In this document: piece after piece, positions 10,282 through 18,053 of the stretch | How positions within the stretch are numbered: the stretch's first letter is position 1 | How the letters are laid out: each line of letters opens with the position of its first letter | From: Verrucomicrobiales bacterium | GTDB taxonomy: Bacteria > Verrucomicrobiota > Verrucomicrobiia > Verrucomicrobiales > DEV007 | DNA length: 64,000 bases | Direction: 5' to 3' | NCBI GenBank assembly: GCA_029213065.1 | Contig: JARGPH010000007.1 | Location: 9,355 to 73,354, forward strand | The notes under the pieces: model-generated | Told to the model about the DNA's origin: nothing | The model's input: only the letters and a program-made list of their open reading frames with translations | The model's database searches: none | Position numbers and translations under genes: made by a program

Positions 10282-10676
10282 TTAGCTTCCTTTCCGGGAA
10301 AGCCGGAGCCTTCAATCCGTTCGAGAATCCGCATGCGGGCGTCATTGCCGAGTGGCGCTTCTTCGGTGTCACTGACCGCCCCGAGTTCTTTTTCAGCGAT
10401 GTCGGCCTCGGTCTCTGAACACACGTAGCAGGTGTCCATCGCATCCCGGATCGCGTCGAACTGCCTCGGAAGGCGTCGGCATACACCGCACATCAAGGCA
10501 TGAAAGTGGTAACGCAGAGATTCTGAGAATGTCAGGGGACGGTCGAGCTTCAGCGAACACAGTTCGGCAAAGTCACGACAGGACAGTCTCATTGGTTTCA
10601 TCACCGGTCCTAAGATCGCCTGCATCAGACGATAACTGCGCGGTGGCTTGGGGTGGCTTTTGGAGGAGCAACTCAT
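10278..10676 (-). CDS. Zinc-binding anti-sigma factor (ZAS-type), soluble
   Basis: 132 residues from the ATG at 10676, which overlaps the sigma factor stop as ATGA. The motif HALMCGVC is the HxxxCxxC zinc-binding signature of ZAS anti-sigma factors. A second CxxC (CYVC) lies about 30 residues later. No transmembrane segment is seen, so this would be a cytoplasmic anti-sigma, perhaps sensing thiol oxidation or metal. Its start overlaps the sigma gene and its end overlaps the lipase gene, so the three are coupled at both borders. The partner is inferred to be the sigma factor directly upstream. Confidence 0.8.
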   Translation of the reverse strand: MSCSSKSHPKPPRSYRLMQAILGPVMKPMRLSCRDFAELCSLKLDRPLTFSESLRYHFHALMCGVCRRLPRQFDAIRDAMDTCYVCSETEADIAEKELGAVSDTEEAPLGNDARMRILERIEGSGFPGKEAK

Positions 10677-11260
10677 GATGGTTCGATACAATGACTTTGG
10701 AGGCAGGCCCGCATTTGATGACGGGCCCGGGTGAGTAATACGGCAGCGCTTCCAGTGGTGACGCCTGCCGCTGCGGCAGCTTCAGCGACGGAGAGCTGAT
10801 CAATTTCCCGCATCGAAAACAGCATGCTGAGGCGCTCGGGCAATCCCTCCATGCATTTTTGTATGTATAAAAAGATGTCGCTGCGATTCGCGTCGTCAGC
10901 TGGTGTGTTGGACACCGATTTCATTCCGAAGTTCGGATCACTTTTCCAGGCGCCTTTTCCGTCGAAGAGAGAATCGAGTGGGTCATTGCCCCAGCCGTCG
11001 AGGTCGGCCGGTTCAGCCCTCATTTCAGTGGGAGTGCGACGTTTCGACCGATAGTGATCGAGTATTTTGAATCGCATAATGCCAACGAGCCAGGTTCCCA
11101 GTTTTGAGCGACCTTCGAAGTTTTCACGATTTTCCCAGGCCGCCACGAGCACGTCCTGGACGAGGTCTTCCGCTTGTTGGCGATCGTTCACCCGTTTCAG
11201 CGCGTAAGCGAATAGTCGATCTGCTTCGGTCATGAGTCGTTCAGGTGTGATAGATGGCAT
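10673..11260 (-). CDS. ECF-type RNA polymerase sigma factor
   Basis: 195 residues. Region 2 is clear: AEDLVQDVLVAAWENRENFEG followed by LGTWLVGIMRFKILDHYRSKRR. Region 4 begins near GLPERLSMLFSMREIDQLSVAEAAAAAGVT, with a helix-turn-helix ending in LLTRARHQMRACL. The linker between the regions is long (about 60 residues). It is followed by a ZAS anti-sigma gene through an ATGA overlap. It should direct RNA polymerase to a small regulon that likely includes this operon. Start at 11260; the gene lies 109 nt downstream of another sigma gene. Confidence 0.92.
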   Translation of the reverse strand: MPSITPERLMTEADRLFAYALKRVNDRQQAEDLVQDVLVAAWENRENFEGRSKLGTWLVGIMRFKILDHYRSKRRTPTEMRAEPADLDGWGNDPLDSLFDGKGAWKSDPNFGMKSVSNTPADDANRSDIFLYIQKCMEGLPERLSMLFSMREIDQLSVAEAAAAAGVTTGSAAVLLTRARHQMRACLQSHCIEPS

Positions 11261-11369
11261 GGGAGGATAGGGCGCTTAGCTGTTCTGGTGAGTCGTCGGC
11301 GTCGGGAAAAAATTAATGACTTTTTTAAGATTCTTATTCGAGCCGTTTTTAAGCGCAGAGGAAGCGAGA

Positions 11370-12035
11370 CTACCCGAGAGGGACGAGGCAGCGTGAATGG
11401 GAATGACAGTCTTTGGTGACAACCGAGTGGATGAAATTACCGGATTGTCTCATCGCGGTCGACCACCGGTTCTCTGCTGTTTCAGTGTCGGGACGTTCGT
11501 TGCGGGACAGCGTTTCAGAGAGCCTTCCCCTCAGTTCGCTCTTGCCGCGCGAGAGACGGGACATCACGGTTCCGATCGGCACTTCGAGGATTTTAGAAAT
11601 TTCGCGGTAGCTCAGGGACTCAAGATAAAATAATGCCAGCGGTTCACGAAAGACTTCCCGCACTCCTTTGAGCGCCTCCATCACGAACGCTGCGTCTGTC
11701 GCCTGCGCCGCATCATTTTCGATTGTTTCTGCTGCCACTGGCTCCGGAGCATTTTCCTCGTCGATGGAAATGAACCGTCCGCTTTGCTTTCGCAGGCTGA
11801 GGAATTCGCGTCGCAAGGTTGTGAAGAGCCAGGCTTTGGCTTTTTTCAAATCCCGGATCTGACCACCTCTAGTTGAGAGGGTGAAGTAAGTCTGCTGAGT
11901 GAGATCGGCCGCCTCGGCTTCGTTACGTGTCAGGCTGAGGGCGAACCGATACAGGTTGGCATAATGTTCTTCGACAAGGTGCTCGAGAACGGATTGACTC
12001 AGCGTTCTCGAGCGGGGCGGATTTGGGTCTGTCAT
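11370..12035 (-). CDS. ECF-type RNA polymerase sigma factor, second copy
   Basis: 221 residues. Region 2: YANLYRFALSLTRNEAEAADLTQQTYFTL with KAKAWLFTTLRREFLSLRKQ. Region 4: VREVFREPLALFYLESLSYREISKILEVP then IGTVMSRLSRGKSELRGRL, a clean helix-turn-helix. A C-terminal extension of about 50 residues (from ETLSRNERPDTE) has no clear domain. Unlike the sigma gene at 10673 it is not followed by an anti-sigma gene. The start codon overlaps the end of a short upstream frame as ATGA. It differs strongly in sequence from its neighbour, so it is not a recent duplicate. Confidence 0.9.
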   Translation of the reverse strand: MTDPNPPRSRTLSQSVLEHLVEEHYANLYRFALSLTRNEAEAADLTQQTYFTLSTRGGQIRDLKKAKAWLFTTLRREFLSLRKQSGRFISIDEENAPEPVAAETIENDAAQATDAAFVMEALKGVREVFREPLALFYLESLSYREISKILEVPIGTVMSRLSRGKSELRGRLSETLSRNERPDTETAENRWSTAMRQSGNFIHSVVTKDCHSHSRCLVPLG

Positions 12036-12184
12036 GGGACGGCGAAAGTGAAATCGAATCGTTCGATCGCTTTCTTAGTCCCCTCATGAGTATCCACTCT
12101 TAACAAGTTTCGAACATTTTTTTCTAAAGGCCTCGCCAATACTGCGGGAGAAGGGATTCCATCTATCGCCCTCAGGGCTGCCAC
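12032..12184 (-). other. Possible short coupled ORF between DUF3179 and the second sigma gene
   Basis: A frame of about 50 codons from a GTG at 12184 ends with TGA overlapping the sigma start as ATGA. The predicted end KKAIERFDFTFAVP looks protein-like. However, codon use is AT-richer than in the neighbours (ATA, TTA, GTA, AGA), and the segment could instead be a promoter and leader region. It overlaps the last bases of the DUF3179 gene. It may be a small real gene, a translational coupling leader, or chance. Confidence 0.25.
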
Positions 12185-13137
12185 AGCGTCGTGTCCGGAT
12201 AGAATGCCTGCCACGCGAACCAATAGACATGCACGACGGGCAACTCGTTACCGGTCGCTCGATCTGTCACTTTTGCCGCCCGGGAATCGACCTTGTATTG
12301 AATGAGGAGTCCTTTCCCGCCCACTTCGATTTCCACTTCTGAAGATCCATTTTCAGCGACGGAGGTAAGTGATTTCTCGGGGAGAGCGATTGAGGCGTCA
12401 CCATGACGCACCCCGAGAATCCATTCCTTGTTGCCCAATTCTTTGCGATGTTCAGGCACGGGGAATATGGTTTCCGGTCGATCCTCGTATCCCTCGTAGG
12501 GCATCCGGTCGTAGTCGCGCTGAAACCCGGTTTTGCGGGAGAGAACCTTTCCCCGGGGATGTTCGGCCTTCCACGACTTCCATGTCTGCAGCCGCGACGG
12601 GATCCACTTCAGTTCCTCCTCCACGAATTTACCGCTTAGGCTCTTCATCGCCAACTGCGACCAGAGTGATTCGGTTTCGCGGTCATACATGAGAACGTCG
12701 CTTTGGTAGAGTAAACCGGAGACGCCAAAGGTGAGTGTTTTCCCATCGTAAACTCTTGAAAAGGTCATCGCGGTGCCACAGAGCGGGCAATAGGTGATTG
12801 CGAGCGGCGTTCCACCGACGGTGTCGTTCACGATTTCGTGCCAGACGAGAATGCGGAGTGGGTAGGCGCGCTGTTCGTCCCCGACTTCGACCGCGACAAT
12901 GAGATCTTCATCCTTCAGCCAATCCGCTTCGTCGACCTTCTCAAAGGCCGGCGCGTCGATGGAGGGGATTCCGTCCCGTGGAGGGCCTCCCTGGAAGATT
13001 TCATCGATCGGTATGATCGCTTTGGTCAAATTGAAACCGTTTCTCGCCCGGCTTCCTTCCGGAAGCACGAGGAGGAAGAGTAACAATAGAAATCCGGATT
13101 GGCTCAAGCCGATGAAAGGAAGGAAGGAACGGTTCAT
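12172..13137 (-). CDS. DUF3179-family exported protein
   Basis: 321 residues from the ATG at 13137; the frame runs on upstream only by reading antisense to the repeat tail of the thioredoxin gene. Residues 1-32 are a signal peptide (FLLLLFLLVLPEG). The conserved DUF3179 core is present: YPLRILVWHEIVNDTVGG, then ITYCPLCGTAMTF with a CPLC motif, then FGVSGLLYQSDVLMYDR and ETESLWSQ. The family is widespread in Verrucomicrobia and related groups, with no established activity. It lies 58 nt downstream of the thioredoxin-like gene, and the CPLC pair could be its redox client; that is inference. Confidence 0.85.
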   Translation of the reverse strand: MNRSFLPFIGLSQSGFLLLLFLLVLPEGSRARNGFNLTKAIIPIDEIFQGGPPRDGIPSIDAPAFEKVDEADWLKDEDLIVAVEVGDEQRAYPLRILVWHEIVNDTVGGTPLAITYCPLCGTAMTFSRVYDGKTLTFGVSGLLYQSDVLMYDRETESLWSQLAMKSLSGKFVEEELKWIPSRLQTWKSWKAEHPRGKVLSRKTGFQRDYDRMPYEGYEDRPETIFPVPEHRKELGNKEWILGVRHGDASIALPEKSLTSVAENGSSEVEIEVGGKGLLIQYKVDSRAAKVTDRATGNELPVVHVYWFAWQAFYPDTTLWQP

Positions 13138-13195
13138 TTTGGATTGGTTGCTTCCTTCGGGATTTTTCCGGATGTGATCGTTCTGTCGAAAGAAT

Positions 13196-13738
13196 TCAGG
13201 AGCTCTTGCCCGATCCCTGCTTCGAGCCGCTGCCCTGTTTCGAACCGCTGCCTTGCTTGGATCCACTGCCTTGTTTCGAACCACTGCCGGCGGGTTTCTT
13301 CGCATCGGCTAGAACGTTGTCGAGAATTCCGACAAATTGGTCCGGAGAAACGGCTCCTGCGAATTGTCCTATCGGAGATCCGTCTGAGCGGAGGAAGGCA
13401 AGGTGTGGAATTCCGGAGACGCCGAACTTGCCCGCGAGCGCACTGTTCTTGTCCTCATCGGCATCAAGGTAGGCCCACACAAAAGAATCGTGATAGGGCG
13501 TTACCGTTTTGCTTGGGTAGACCTCCTTTTTCATTTGCTGACAGGGAGGACACCATGAGGCGGAGAAAATCACGATGAGCGGTTTGTTCTCCTTTTTTGC
13601 TACTGCGGAGGCTTTTTCAAAATCATGCTCAAAGTGCGGCGCGCCGTCGGCGGCTTCACCTCTGCCCGGTGCGAGGGAAAGCCCTGCAGCAATGCTCATG
13701 ATAGATGCTGAAATACGAATTCGAGAAGATAAGTTCAT
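13196..13738 (-). CDS. Exported thioredoxin-like protein with GSGSKQ repeat tail
   Basis: 180 residues. Residues 1-30 form a signal peptide. The thioredoxin fold runs from about 35 to 145, with the active site WCPPC at C63/C66 and the cis-proline in SGIPHL. After residue about 147 the protein ends in a low-complexity tail of nearly identical GSGSKQ units. Membership is of the DsbD-gamma/thioredoxin_7 type, so it should act on periplasmic thiols. It starts 12 nt after the stop of the glycosyltransferase gene and precedes a DUF3179 gene. The tail resembles that of the lipoprotein encoded earlier in the same operon (QGSG units). Confidence 0.88.
   Translation of the reverse strand: MNLSSRIRISASIMSIAAGLSLAPGRGEAADGAPHFEHDFEKASAVAKKENKPLIVIFSASWCPPCQQMKKEVYPSKTVTPYHDSFVWAYLDADEDKNSALAGKFGVSGIPHLAFLRSDGSPIGQFAGAVSPDQFVGILDNVLADAKKPAGSGSKQGSGSKQGSGSKQGSGSKQGSGKSS
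13205..13288 (-). repeat. 18-bp in-frame tandem repeat coding GSGSKQ
   Basis: The 3' end of the thioredoxin-like gene is made of about four to five near-identical 18-bp units with synonymous differences, coding GSGSKQ. Unit number could vary between strains through slippage. It is a coding repeat, not a CRISPR, since the units are contiguous without spacers. Confidence 0.8.
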
Positions 13739-13750
13739 AAGGAATTTAGT

Positions 13751-15595
13751 TTAGGATTCAGAAGAAGAGAGAGCTTCGGCCGTCTCTTTATTCCCGGAAA
13801 GTTTCATTCGGGCGAGTTTCTTTCCCCGAAATCGGGACCGGAGTCGATAGCCCGCTACCGCTGCCAGCGCCAGTAAGACGGGGCCGTGTTCGAACCAGAT
13901 CACGATTTCATCGAAGAAGCGTTGTCCGGTGTAGTTTTGAAAAAACGGTTCGGGAAACTGATAGATGAGCCAGAAGCGGGCATAGTAGAGCAGTGAAATT
14001 CCCGATACGAACGACCACACTTTCGACCGGGCGAAGCCGATGAAGGGCAGCCCCCAAGTCCAATACCAGGGATTCTGGGTCGCGGAGAGTAACCAGCTTG
14101 CAGCAAAGACGATGAAGAGCCTTCTTCCCAAATCGATCGCGTCGGTGTTGTCCCCGTCCCATTTTCGGAGTGACGTCCACGCGATGATTAGAAGCAGTAA
14201 AATACCGCAGACGAGCTGAGCCCCGACGAAATCCGGCAACGGGATCGATACCTTCCCGTCGAGGCGGGTTTCCAGATTCCTGACTGCTTGATGCCACCCC
14301 AGTCGCCACGCGTTGGGTGTAACGGCATACCATGGTTCTGGTCTTGTTAGTGAGGCTTCGCCCTCATCGACGGGGCGCAGGTTTTCCCGCACCAGGCTGA
14401 AGATGAGATCGTTCATTTCCCAGCGCGTCAGAAAAGTGCGGAGGCCGGAACTTGTCTCGACCGCGTCTGCTCTGTCCGCTTCACTGCGCTCGTTTTCCCG
14501 GTCGGGACCGGGCCCGAGGGTAAGCGCAAGAAGGGCAACTGCGACGACGATCCCCGGAACCGCCGCGACGAGGCTTTTCCATCGGAGGCGACTCCAGGCA
14601 TACGAAGCGAAAACGGGAACGACGATGAGAGGATACCATTTCGCAAAAATGGCGAGGACGAGGAGAATGGAGGATGCCGCGATCCAAACCGCTTCGCCGC
14701 CCCGTCTTCGAATCGAGGGCCCTCCCTTGTTGAATTCATCGAGATACTCCCGCCGGTCCGGTGATCGCTCCGGGTAGAGCAGTGCGAAAAGTGACGCCAC
14801 CGTGAAAAATACCGGTATCGCATCCATGTGCGAGGCGTTGGCAAATTCCTTGAGAACGAGTGGGCACCACGCATATAAAATCACGAAACCGACGGGCAGT
14901 CGCAGTCGCTTCGCTAAAAGGATAAGGAGAACAATCGTCGCGATATCGAAGAGCGTGATGAGTCCCCGCAACACTGCCATTTGCACAAAGATCGAAGCCT
15001 TTTCCGGTGTCATGAACGCTGCCGTCGCGAAAACGGCTTCTGCGACGACTGGGTAGACCGTCGGCACCTCGCGATGGTCGATTCTCAGAAAGATCGTTTC
15101 GACGTGCTCGGATCGCTCGAGAAGAGTGAGGAGCTTCGCTGCGGATTCCGGGACCCTGTTTAACTCCGATACCTCGCCCACTGTTTCATCAACAGGAGCG
15201 CGAAACCGGTCGAGCGCCGCTGGTGGAAATTGATAGGGCGAGACACCTTCCGCGGCGACGCGTCCGTCCCACAAATAACGATAGTAGTCGATTTCCTGAA
15301 CCGGATGCGAGAAGAGCAGCAGCGGCAGTCGCATCAACACTGCAAAGAGTATTACCTCGATGCCGTGAATCCATTTTCCGTTTTTTTTGCAGCCCAACGA
15401 GATGGCGCCGAGATAGAATACGAAACTGATCGCAACGGTCGCGGCGAGCAATCCGAAAGGCCGATCTTCTGAAGTCGTTCCGTAGGCGAATTCACGCGAG
15501 ATCAGCGCGATCCCCGTCCAGAGAAAAACGGAGATGACCCCGAACGCCCGCAGGAAGGAGCGGGCGTCCGGAGTTTTGAATTGGGGGTGCTTCAT
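13751..15595 (-). CDS. GT-C fold membrane glycosyltransferase (mannosyltransferase-like)
   Basis: 614 residues from the ATG at 15595; the frame extends 128 codons further but that part lies over the lipoprotein gene. About twelve or more transmembrane helices are present. A loop after the early helices holds the sequence DYYRYLWDGRV, followed by GVSPYQFPP, the typical acidic-loop signature of polyprenyl-phosphate-dependent GT-C enzymes related to alpha-mannosyltransferases. SHMDAIPV later in the chain also fits. The product likely transfers a hexose from a lipid carrier to an envelope glycan. It lies 23 nt after the lipoprotein gene and 12 nt before the thioredoxin-like gene, so these are one operon. 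Confidence 0.8.
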   Translation of the reverse strand: MKHPQFKTPDARSFLRAFGVISVFLWTGIALISREFAYGTTSEDRPFGLLAATVAISFVFYLGAISLGCKKNGKWIHGIEVILFAVLMRLPLLLFSHPVQEIDYYRYLWDGRVAAEGVSPYQFPPAALDRFRAPVDETVGEVSELNRVPESAAKLLTLLERSEHVETIFLRIDHREVPTVYPVVAEAVFATAAFMTPEKASIFVQMAVLRGLITLFDIATIVLLILLAKRLRLPVGFVILYAWCPLVLKEFANASHMDAIPVFFTVASLFALLYPERSPDRREYLDEFNKGGPSIRRRGGEAVWIAASSILLVLAIFAKWYPLIVVPVFASYAWSRLRWKSLVAAVPGIVVAVALLALTLGPGPDRENERSEADRADAVETSSGLRTFLTRWEMNDLIFSLVRENLRPVDEGEASLTRPEPWYAVTPNAWRLGWHQAVRNLETRLDGKVSIPLPDFVGAQLVCGILLLLIIAWTSLRKWDGDNTDAIDLGRRLFIVFAASWLLSATQNPWYWTWGLPFIGFARSKVWSFVSGISLLYYARFWLIYQFPEPFFQNYTGQRFFDEIVIWFEHGPVLLALAAVAGYRLRSRFRGKKLARMKLSGNKETAEALSSSES

Positions 15596-15618
15596 GTTCC
15601 CAATCCAAAGAATTAAAT

Positions 15619-15921
15619 TTAGCGGGAGCCGGATCCTTGAGGAACGGAGGTGCCCGACCCTTGTGGCATTGTCGATCCTGATCCCTGTGGTGCTGTGTAG
15701 GAGGGGACGGAAGACGAGGACCCGGAGCCCTGAGGTCTCGTGGTGCTGGAACCTTGAGGAGAGCTGGATACGGGTGCTTTTTCCGGGCTCGACGGGGGAA
15801 CTGGCTCGGAGATCGTTGTGTCGGAGGTCGGAGTCGATTGACACGCGACGAGGAAGCCGAGTCCGCTCAAGATGGCAAGCGCGCCGGGGAAGAAAGTGGA
15901 TTGGATGATTCTGGATTTCAT
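15619..15921 (-). CDS. Small lipoprotein with PQGSG-rich tail
   Basis: 100 residues from the ATG at 15921 (a start 10 codons earlier is possible). The N-terminus MKSRIIQSTFFPGALAILS leads to a lipobox at LVACQS, so it is lipid anchored. The rest is low-complexity: Ser, Pro, Thr and Gly with repeated PQGSG units (PQGSGSS, APQGSG, MPQGSG, VPQGSG). No globular domain is seen. It is the first gene of the operon with the GT-C enzyme. The QGSG motif recurs in the tail of the thioredoxin-like protein two genes downstream. Confidence 0.7.
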   Translation of the reverse strand: MKSRIIQSTFFPGALAILSGLGFLVACQSTPTSDTTISEPVPPSSPEKAPVSSSPQGSSTTRPQGSGSSSSVPSYTAPQGSGSTMPQGSGTSVPQGSGSR

Positions 15922-16129
15922 GATGATGTTTTCGATGGATTGAAATTTCAAATGAGAGAAAAGCGGCCGGCCGTCTCAACTCTCCCCACTTACCGGAAAA
16001 ATCAGGCAGCGGGAGAGCCCGGGAATCGGTCCGCTATGAGGGAGAGGGGAACCGCCCCGAATCTATTCCCGGAAAACTTCATAAACATTTTTGGGAATAG
16101 AATCCCTCTCCGTTTCCTCTTTACCTTCG

Positions 16130-16960
16130 ATGAGATTTTCCTCACCTAAACTGATCGCCCCGCCTATCAATCTCAGGACCCGGTTGCCTCGCGGTATTGC
16201 CGTCGTGATGCCGGCGCTGGACGAGGAGGAGTCAGTCGGTGCTGCCGTCCGTCATTGGAAGGATTGGGGAGCCGATACGGTTATCGTGGTCGACAATGGA
16301 AGCCGCGATGCCACTTCCCTCCGTGCCCGCGCCGCCGGAGCACAAGTCGTCCGGGAGGAGCATCGAGGATACGGAGCCGCCGCATGGACGGGGGCGCAGC
16401 ACCTTCCCCGTGATGCGGAGTGGATCCTCTTCGCATCCGCCGACGGCAGTGATTTCCTCGATGAAAAGTCGGCGCAAAATCTTTCCGCGGCGATGGAGAG
16501 CGGAGCTGATCTCATCGTTGGTGACCGGACCCGACATTCAGAGTCCCGCCGACATCTTACGGGGCCGCAACGCTTTGGGAATCGACTTTCCTCGCTCCTC
16601 ATCGCGGTTGGCTGGGCCGCCCCTGTCTATCGGGATATGGGTTCGCTCAGGGTCGTGGAGCGCGAAGCCTTCGAGCGGCTCGCCTTGCGCGACCGCGGCT
16701 TCGGCTGGAACATCGAGATGCAAGTTCGCGCGATTGAGGCGGAACTCATCATCACCGAGGTTCCAGTTCGCTACCGGCCACGCACCGCCGGAGAACCCAA
16801 GATTTCCGGCAACCTCCGCGGCGCGATTCGTGCCGGTCGTGACATCCTCGCGATGATCGCCCGACTCTGGTGGATGCGTCACAATCCTCTCGCGGTAAAA
16901 GCCAGCGAGCCGCCTGCATCGAGCCGTGGGATTGAAGCGCTTTCAATCGTTAAAAAATAA
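16130..16960 (+). CDS. GT2-family glycosyltransferase (dolichyl-phosphate mannosyltransferase-like)
   Basis: 276 residues from the ATG at 16130; an in-frame TTG at 16091 would add 13 residues. The GT-A fold begins IAVVMPALDEEESVGAAV, with VIVVDNGSRDAT binding the nucleotide, then FASADGSDF (DxSD metal site) and GADLIVGDRT. A YRDMGSLRV segment and a C-terminal VRYRPRTAGEPKISG follow, as in DPM1/DPG-synthase-like proteins without membrane helices. It probably makes a polyprenyl-phosphate sugar, a plausible donor for the GT-C enzyme encoded divergently at 13751. That link is inference. Confidence 0.85.
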   Translation: MRFSSPKLIAPPINLRTRLPRGIAVVMPALDEEESVGAAVRHWKDWGADTVIVVDNGSRDATSLRARAAGAQVVREEHRGYGAAAWTGAQHLPRDAEWILFASADGSDFLDEKSAQNLSAAMESGADLIVGDRTRHSESRRHLTGPQRFGNRLSSLLIAVGWAAPVYRDMGSLRVVEREAFERLALRDRGFGWNIEMQVRAIEAELIITEVPVRYRPRTAGEPKISGNLRGAIRAGRDILAMIARLWWMRHNPLAVKASEPPASSRGIEALSIVKK

Positions 16961-16998
16961 TCGTTAAGCATTTCCCGCTGTCCTCGACTCATACATAG

Positions 16999-17028
16999 CA
17001 TAAAACGGACAGACTTGTCTGTTTTATG
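16999..17028. promoter_or_regulatory. Palindrome resembling a TetR-family operator
   Basis: A 30-bp near-perfect inverted repeat with outer arms CATAAAAC and GTTTTATG and inner GACAGAC/TTGTCTG, about 57 nt upstream of the outer-membrane protein start. The layout and the ACAGACTTGTCTGT core resemble TetR/AcrR operators. It lacks a T-run directly after it, which argues against a terminator for the preceding GT2 gene. No TetR gene is seen in the window. Confidence 0.5.
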
Positions 17029-17084
17029 ATTATTCCGTCGAACAGCGAATACAAACCCAAACCTGAAATCCAAAAAAATACGTT

Positions 17085-17768
17085 ATGAAACCAAGCCTGA
17101 TCTTGAAGTCCTCTCTCCTTGCCCTCCTCGGCGGAGTTTTTCTGTCACCCTTAGCCAATGCCGGTGACTACAGCCTGCCGTCGAAAGCGATTATCACGTC
17201 GTCCCCGGTCGAGACCGGTTTTTACTTCGAGGGCTTTGGTGGTGTCCTCTTTCTCGATGACATCAATGGCACGGGAGCCGCGGCGATCGATGCTGAGTTC
17301 GATACTGGCTGGATCGCAGGCGGAACCCTGGGCTATGAACTGACCCCCGCGCTCTCTCTCGAAATTGAGGGTGCTTCCGGTGAAGCCGACCTCGACGAAC
17401 TCGGCGTCAATGGAACCCGCCAGGGCGTCTTTTCCGGAGATCTGACCTATTCACAGGTGGCGATCAACCTGATCTACGAATTCGGACCGGATAACCGGAT
17501 CACACCCTATGTCGGCGTTGGAATCGGTGCCGGCTTTGCCGACGCGGACTTTGCCTACACCGGCGGACGCGTCAACGACGATGATTCCGCATTCCTCTAT
17601 CAGCTCATTGGCGGTGTCAAAATGGACCTCAGTCCGCGCGCCGAGTTGTTCGCTGAATACCGGTTCGGATCACTCGACGAATTCACTCTCCAAACCGGAG
17701 CCGGTGACGTCACTTTTGACGAGCTCCAATCCCATCAGGTTGCCGTCGGAGTCCAGATCAAATTCTAA
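17085..17768 (+). CDS. Outer-membrane beta-barrel protein (OmpA/Omp25-like porin family)
   Basis: 227 residues with a signal peptide (residues 1-26, ending ANA). The mature part is a short eight-strand-type barrel: alternating aromatic strands such as TGFYFEGFGGVLFL, LGYELTPALSLEIEG, ITPYVGVGIGAGFA and AELFAEYRFGS, with a C-terminal phenylalanine in VGVQIKF, as required for BAM recognition. There is no peptidoglycan-binding OmpA domain. Acidic loops dominate. It stands alone, preceded by a strong palindrome and followed by two hairpins, the second with a T-run. Confidence 0.85.
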   Translation: MKPSLILKSSLLALLGGVFLSPLANAGDYSLPSKAIITSSPVETGFYFEGFGGVLFLDDINGTGAAAIDAEFDTGWIAGGTLGYELTPALSLEIEGASGEADLDELGVNGTRQGVFSGDLTYSQVAINLIYEFGPDNRITPYVGVGIGAGFADADFAYTGGRVNDDDSAFLYQLIGGVKMDLSPRAELFAEYRFGSLDEFTLQTGAGDVTFDELQSHQVAVGVQIKF

Positions 17769-17785
17769 TCGGCCACGTCGATGAC

Positions 17786-17806
17786 GGCACTCTTTCGGGG
17801 AGTGCC
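17786..17806 (+). repeat. Hairpin after the outer-membrane protein gene
   Basis: A 7-bp perfect stem GGCACTC/GAGTGCC with an intervening loop, 18 nt after the stop. It has no T-run and probably protects the mRNA end or works together with the next hairpin. Confidence 0.5.
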
Positions 17807-17815
17807 ATCCAAAGT

Positions 17816-17843
17816 GGGCGGCTCAATGAGTCGCCCTTTTTTT
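17816..17843 (+). terminator. Rho-independent terminator after the outer-membrane protein gene
   Basis: The stem GGGCGGCTC/GAGTCGCCC (8 of 9 pairs) with a 3-nt loop is followed directly by seven T. It closes the single-gene unit at 17085 and separates it from the Verru_Chthon cassette. Confidence 0.85.
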
Positions 17844-18053
17844 GTGTCGGGTCGGAATCGGTGAGATTAGCCGGTGGTAGCAGCGGTATGCCTTTTTCCG
17901 TGAGGAAATCGGCGTGTTCGAATGATCGAAGAGCGAAGTCGCGGCGATCGCCTACAGGGTGTGAGAGCGTGATTGGAGGGAGGCCCCAACTGATACCGGA
18001 TTTCGGTGTCTTTTTTTTCCAACTTCCTACAGTATGACTGCTGACCTCGATTA

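Noticed and set aside
13205-13288. Possible CRISPR array
   Set aside because: Units of 18 bp are contiguous, in frame and code GSGSKQ; there are no spacers.
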